DNA from: Actinomadura nitritigenes
GTDB lineage: Bacteria > Actinomycetota > Actinomycetes > Streptosporangiales > Streptosporangiaceae
Length of the DNA: 64,000 nt
Assembly: GCF_017573545.1 (NCBI RefSeq)
Contig: NZ_JAGEOK010000028.1
Coordinates: forward strand, 1 to 64,000
Direction of reading: 5' to 3'
The position numbers were made by a program, and so were the translations under genes. A model generated the notes under the pieces. It was given only the letters and a program-made list of their open reading frames with translations. It was not told where the DNA came from and did no database searches. Position 1 is the first letter of the stretch. The number at the start of each line of letters is the position of its first letter. Below, piece after piece: positions 61,917-64,000 of this stretch.

Positions 61917-62234
61917 TCAGGCCAGCGGCTCGTGGTTCGCCCAGGCGACCTTGTACGGGTGCCGCGACTGCCAGCGGCCGATGACCTCGTGGACGCCGGG
62001 CGCCGCGAACGCCTTCGCCAGCGCGCCGGCATCGGCCACGCCGACCTGCACGATCGCGGTCGCGACCAGCGCCGGGACGGCCTCCTCGCCGGGCACGGGA
62101 ATGTGGCGCCGGGCCTCGACCGACTCGGCGGAACCGGTGTCGCGCATGGCGCGTTCGATGTCCGCGAGGTATTGGTCGAGCTCGGCGTCGGACAGGGGCT
62201 CGTCGAAGGAAACGATCATTGTGTGCTGGATCAT
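61917..62234 (-). CDS. Small alpha/beta-barrel-like protein (hypothetical)
   Basis: 105 residues with a beta-alpha-beta alternation (MIVSFDEPLSDAELDQYLADIERAMRDTG, VEARRHIPVP, VQVGVADAGALAKAFAAPGVHEVIGRWQSRHPYKVAWAN) reminiscent of dimeric alpha/beta-barrel (EthD/Dabb) proteins. A second ATG at 62219 also fits. It reads in the same direction as the arginase-family gene 32 bases downstream, possibly an operon, and is divergent from LysR. Function not known. Confidence 0.75.
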   Translation of the reverse strand: MIQHTMIVSFDEPLSDAELDQYLADIERAMRDTGSAESVEARRHIPVPGEEAVPALVATAIVQVGVADAGALAKAFAAPGVHEVIGRWQSRHPYKVAWANHEPLA

Positions 62235-62304
62235 GCGTCGATTCTCGACGGGGACCGCCTCCGGAGTCCAAGACCCGTTCGGCCTCCGGCGATAACCTGG
62301 AGGC

Positions 62305-63162
62305 ATGGCCGAGCTGGAGACCCGCGACCTCGAGTACTTCCTAGCCGTCGCCGACGAGCTGCACTTCGGCCGGGCCGCCGTCCGCCTGTCGATCGCGCAG
62401 CCGGCGCTGTCGAAGGCGATCCGGCGGATCGAGCACCGGCTCGGCGTCCCGCTGTTCGTCCGCTCCAGCCGGCACGTCGAGCTCACCGAGCCCGGGAAGG
62501 CGCTCCAGGAGCACGGGCGGCACGCGCTCAACGCGGTCGCCGCCGCCGCCCGCAGTGCCCGCCGCGCCGCCGATCCCGGCGCCCACCTGCGGCTCGTGCT
62601 CAAGCCCGGCGGCGACGCGGGCCTGCTGTCGGGCATCCTCGCCGCGTACGCCCGGCAGCCCGACGCCCGCCGGGTGGACGTCCTGTTCAGCGGCCCCGCC
62701 GACCGCACCGACTTCCTGCGGGACGGCCGCGCCGACGTCGGCCTGCTCTACGCGCCGTTCGACGACCTCGACGGCCTGGCCCACGAGACGCTGCACGCCG
62801 AGGACCGCGTCGCCGTCGTCCCGTCCGGGCACCGCCTGGCCGGGCGCGCCTCCGTCCGGACGTCGGATCTGGACGGAGAGACGCTGCCGCGCTGGAAGGG
62901 CGTCCCCGGAGGCGACGGCACCGGCCCGGAGGTCGCCGACGCCGTCCAGCTGCTCCACATGGTCACGGTGGGCCGGATGATCGGGGTGCTGCCCCGGTCC
63001 ATGGTCGAACCGCTCCCGCCCGGCCTGGTCGGCGTCCCCGTGACCGATGCGCCGCCCAGCCGCCTCGTCCTCGCCTGGAACGAGCAGGACCGCCGCCCGC
63101 TGGTCGCGTCCTTCGTCGCCGCCGCCCTCGCCCCCGAGGCCCGGGACGGCCGGGCGGGCTGA
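62305..63162 (+). CDS. LysR-family transcriptional regulator
   Basis: 285 residues. N-terminal HTH: LEYFLAVADELHFGRAAVRLSIAQPALSKAIRRIEHRLGVPLFVRSSR (about 7-55 in parts), then an inducer-binding domain with LRLVLKPGGDAGLLSGIL. It is divergent from the Dabb-like/arginase pair, its likely target by the usual LysR arrangement. The ATG at 62305 follows ACCTGGAGGC. Confidence 0.92.
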   Translation: MAELETRDLEYFLAVADELHFGRAAVRLSIAQPALSKAIRRIEHRLGVPLFVRSSRHVELTEPGKALQEHGRHALNAVAAAARSARRAADPGAHLRLVLKPGGDAGLLSGILAAYARQPDARRVDVLFSGPADRTDFLRDGRADVGLLYAPFDDLDGLAHETLHAEDRVAVVPSGHRLAGRASVRTSDLDGETLPRWKGVPGGDGTGPEVADAVQLLHMVTVGRMIGVLPRSMVEPLPPGLVGVPVTDAPPSRLVLAWNEQDRRPLVASFVAAALAPEARDGRAG

Positions 63163-63207
63163 GCCGCCCGGCCGGATGCGCGGGGCGGGCGCAGTAGGGT
63201 CGCCGTC

Positions 63208-63903
63208 ATGTCCGCGACCCCACACGCCGCGCACCGCGCGCGTCCGCCGCGCGAACCGCGCTCCCCGGCGGTCCCCGAGAACCTGACGGCGGCCGGATTC
63301 GACGACGTCGAGCTGGGCGACGACGGGAAGTACCTGTCGCTGGCCTACGGCGAGGTCCGCCTCACCACGGGGGACGCCGAGGACGTCGAGGACGTGGAAT
63401 TCGAGCGGTGCCGGTTCGCCCGCAGCAGCATGGCCGGGATGCGGCTCCAGCGCGCCGGGTTCGCCGACGTCGTCTTCGAGGGCTGCGACCTGGCCAACCT
63501 GCGGATGTTCAACGCGCGGATGTTCAACGCCGAGGTCCGCAACTGCCGCATGACCGGCCTCCAGCTCACCGAGGGCGGCCTGCGCGACGTGCGGTTCGAC
63601 GGGTGCCGGGCGGACATGGCGGGCTTCCGGTTCGCCCGCCTGCGGACGGTCGTGTTCGCGGACTGCAACCTGAGCGAGGCCAGCTTCCAGTCCGCCGAGC
63701 TGCACGACGTGCGGTTCGAGGGCTGCAGGCTGAGCGGCACCCAGTTCTCGGGCGCGACCATGAGCGGTACCCGCTTCCGGGACTGCGACCTGTCCGGGGT
63801 CGCGGGCATCAGGTCGTTCGACGGGGCGATCGTCGCCGCCCGGGACGCGACGAGCCTGCTGGACGTCCTGGCCGCCGACGCGGGCATCACGATCGAAGCC
63901 TGA
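63208..63903 (+). CDS. Pentapeptide-repeat protein
   Basis: 231 residues. After an Arg/Pro-rich N-terminus (about 1-25), repeats of the A/C-x-[LFM]-x-x kind run from about 60 to 205 (VEFERCRFARSSMAGMRL, VVFEGCDLANLRMFNARM, VRFDGCRADMAGFRF, VVFADCNLSEASF, VRFEGCRLSGTQF), predicting a right-handed quadrilateral beta-helix. Some such proteins protect DNA gyrase, but most are of unknown role and nothing here indicates resistance. Confidence 0.85.
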   Translation: MSATPHAAHRARPPREPRSPAVPENLTAAGFDDVELGDDGKYLSLAYGEVRLTTGDAEDVEDVEFERCRFARSSMAGMRLQRAGFADVVFEGCDLANLRMFNARMFNAEVRNCRMTGLQLTEGGLRDVRFDGCRADMAGFRFARLRTVVFADCNLSEASFQSAELHDVRFEGCRLSGTQFSGATMSGTRFRDCDLSGVAGIRSFDGAIVAARDATSLLDVLAADAGITIEA

Positions 63904-63933
63904 CCGCGGCCGGCGCGGTCTCCCGCGCCGGGC

Positions 63934-64000
63934 TCAGCTCAGCGCCGCGACGGCTGTGTCGACGTCGGCCTCGGTCGTGTAGAGGTGGAAGGCCAGGCGC
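63934..64000 (-). CDS. Class V aminotransferase-like protein, C-terminal end (partial)
   Basis: Only the last about 21 codons lie in the window. The encoded end RLAFHLYTTEADVDTAVAAL resembles the C-terminus of cysteine-desulfurase/selenocysteine-lyase-like (class V PLP) enzymes, which commonly end in a phrase such as R-x-S/A-F-H-L-Y-N-T-x-x-D-V-D. The gene enters from beyond 64000. Confidence 0.6.
   Translation of the reverse strand, partial: RLAFHLYTTEADVDTAVAALS

Overview
The window is very GC-rich by eye, with strong third-position GC bias, many GTG starts and stop/start overlaps (ATGA/GTGA). It carries typical actinomycete gene families: LCP wall ligase, SARP, class F sortase, CtpH-like ATPase and several NarL-type two-component systems. 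I infer a filamentous actinobacterium of the Streptosporangiales type (Actinomadura/Nocardiopsis-like). This is a judgement from gene content, not a taxonomic test. No rRNA, tRNA, CRISPR array, prophage or transposase was seen.

Layout. 1-492: a gene-free stretch with a cloverleaf-like palindrome and a degenerate tandem repeat. 0.5-8.6 kb: TAT-exported PHP hydrolase, NmrA-like reductase and divergent TetR around a shared operator, a fused double acyl-CoA dehydrogenase, a frameshifted VOC gene, and DUF1275 and AI-2E-family membrane proteins. 8.7-13.9 kb (minus strand): a compact lasso-peptide operon, in transcription order precursor, cyclase, PqqD-like B1, B2 protease, MauE-like membrane redox protein, ABC ATPase, ABC permease. 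The predicted core GRPSWGFEADWSCVMLC closely resembles the class IV 'handcuff' lasso peptide LP2006 (as I remember it, GRPNWGFENDWSCVRVC), with a Gly1-Glu8 ring and two tail cysteines. 14.0-16.7 kb: flavin monooxygenase, SARP regulator and orphan response regulator, possibly linked to the cluster. 17.0-23.8 kb: LCP protein, OmpR-type two-component system, and a ferric-reductase-like / FMN-binding / ApbE electron-transfer set, then a BlaI-type regulator. 23.9-29.4 kb: glycosyltransferase, membrane HD-GYP phosphodiesterase, TetR/MFS pair, small membrane protein. 29.3-33.2 kb: MacB-like ABC transporter divergent from a NarL-type two-component system. 33.2-42.6 kb: enolase-superfamily enzyme and pyruvate-oxidase-like TPP enzyme, sortase F with its CHRD-like substrate candidate, UbiB/ABC1 kinase, another two-component system, DedA protein, a 56-residue membrane protein and a PRC-barrel protein. 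42.6-51.7 kb: secreted hypothetical, two-component system, type III PKS with ICMT-type methyltransferase (alkylpyrone/resorcinol type), and a 1537-residue CtpH-like P-type ATPase. 51.7-64 kb: DinB/WYL pair, HEXXH protein, Ser/Thr kinase with TPR-like tail, Kup potassium transporter, GNAT, DMFase-like lipoprotein, arginase-family enzyme, Dabb-like protein, LysR, pentapeptide-repeat protein, and the 3' end of a class V aminotransferase.

The most interesting unit is the lasso operon. Its genes can be read as one pathway: the precursor is recognised by B1, cut by B2, cyclised by the asparagine-synthetase-like cyclase, possibly oxidised with help from MauE, and exported by the DrrAB-type ABC pair. 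A strong hairpin between precursor and cyclase could set a high precursor-to-enzyme ratio.
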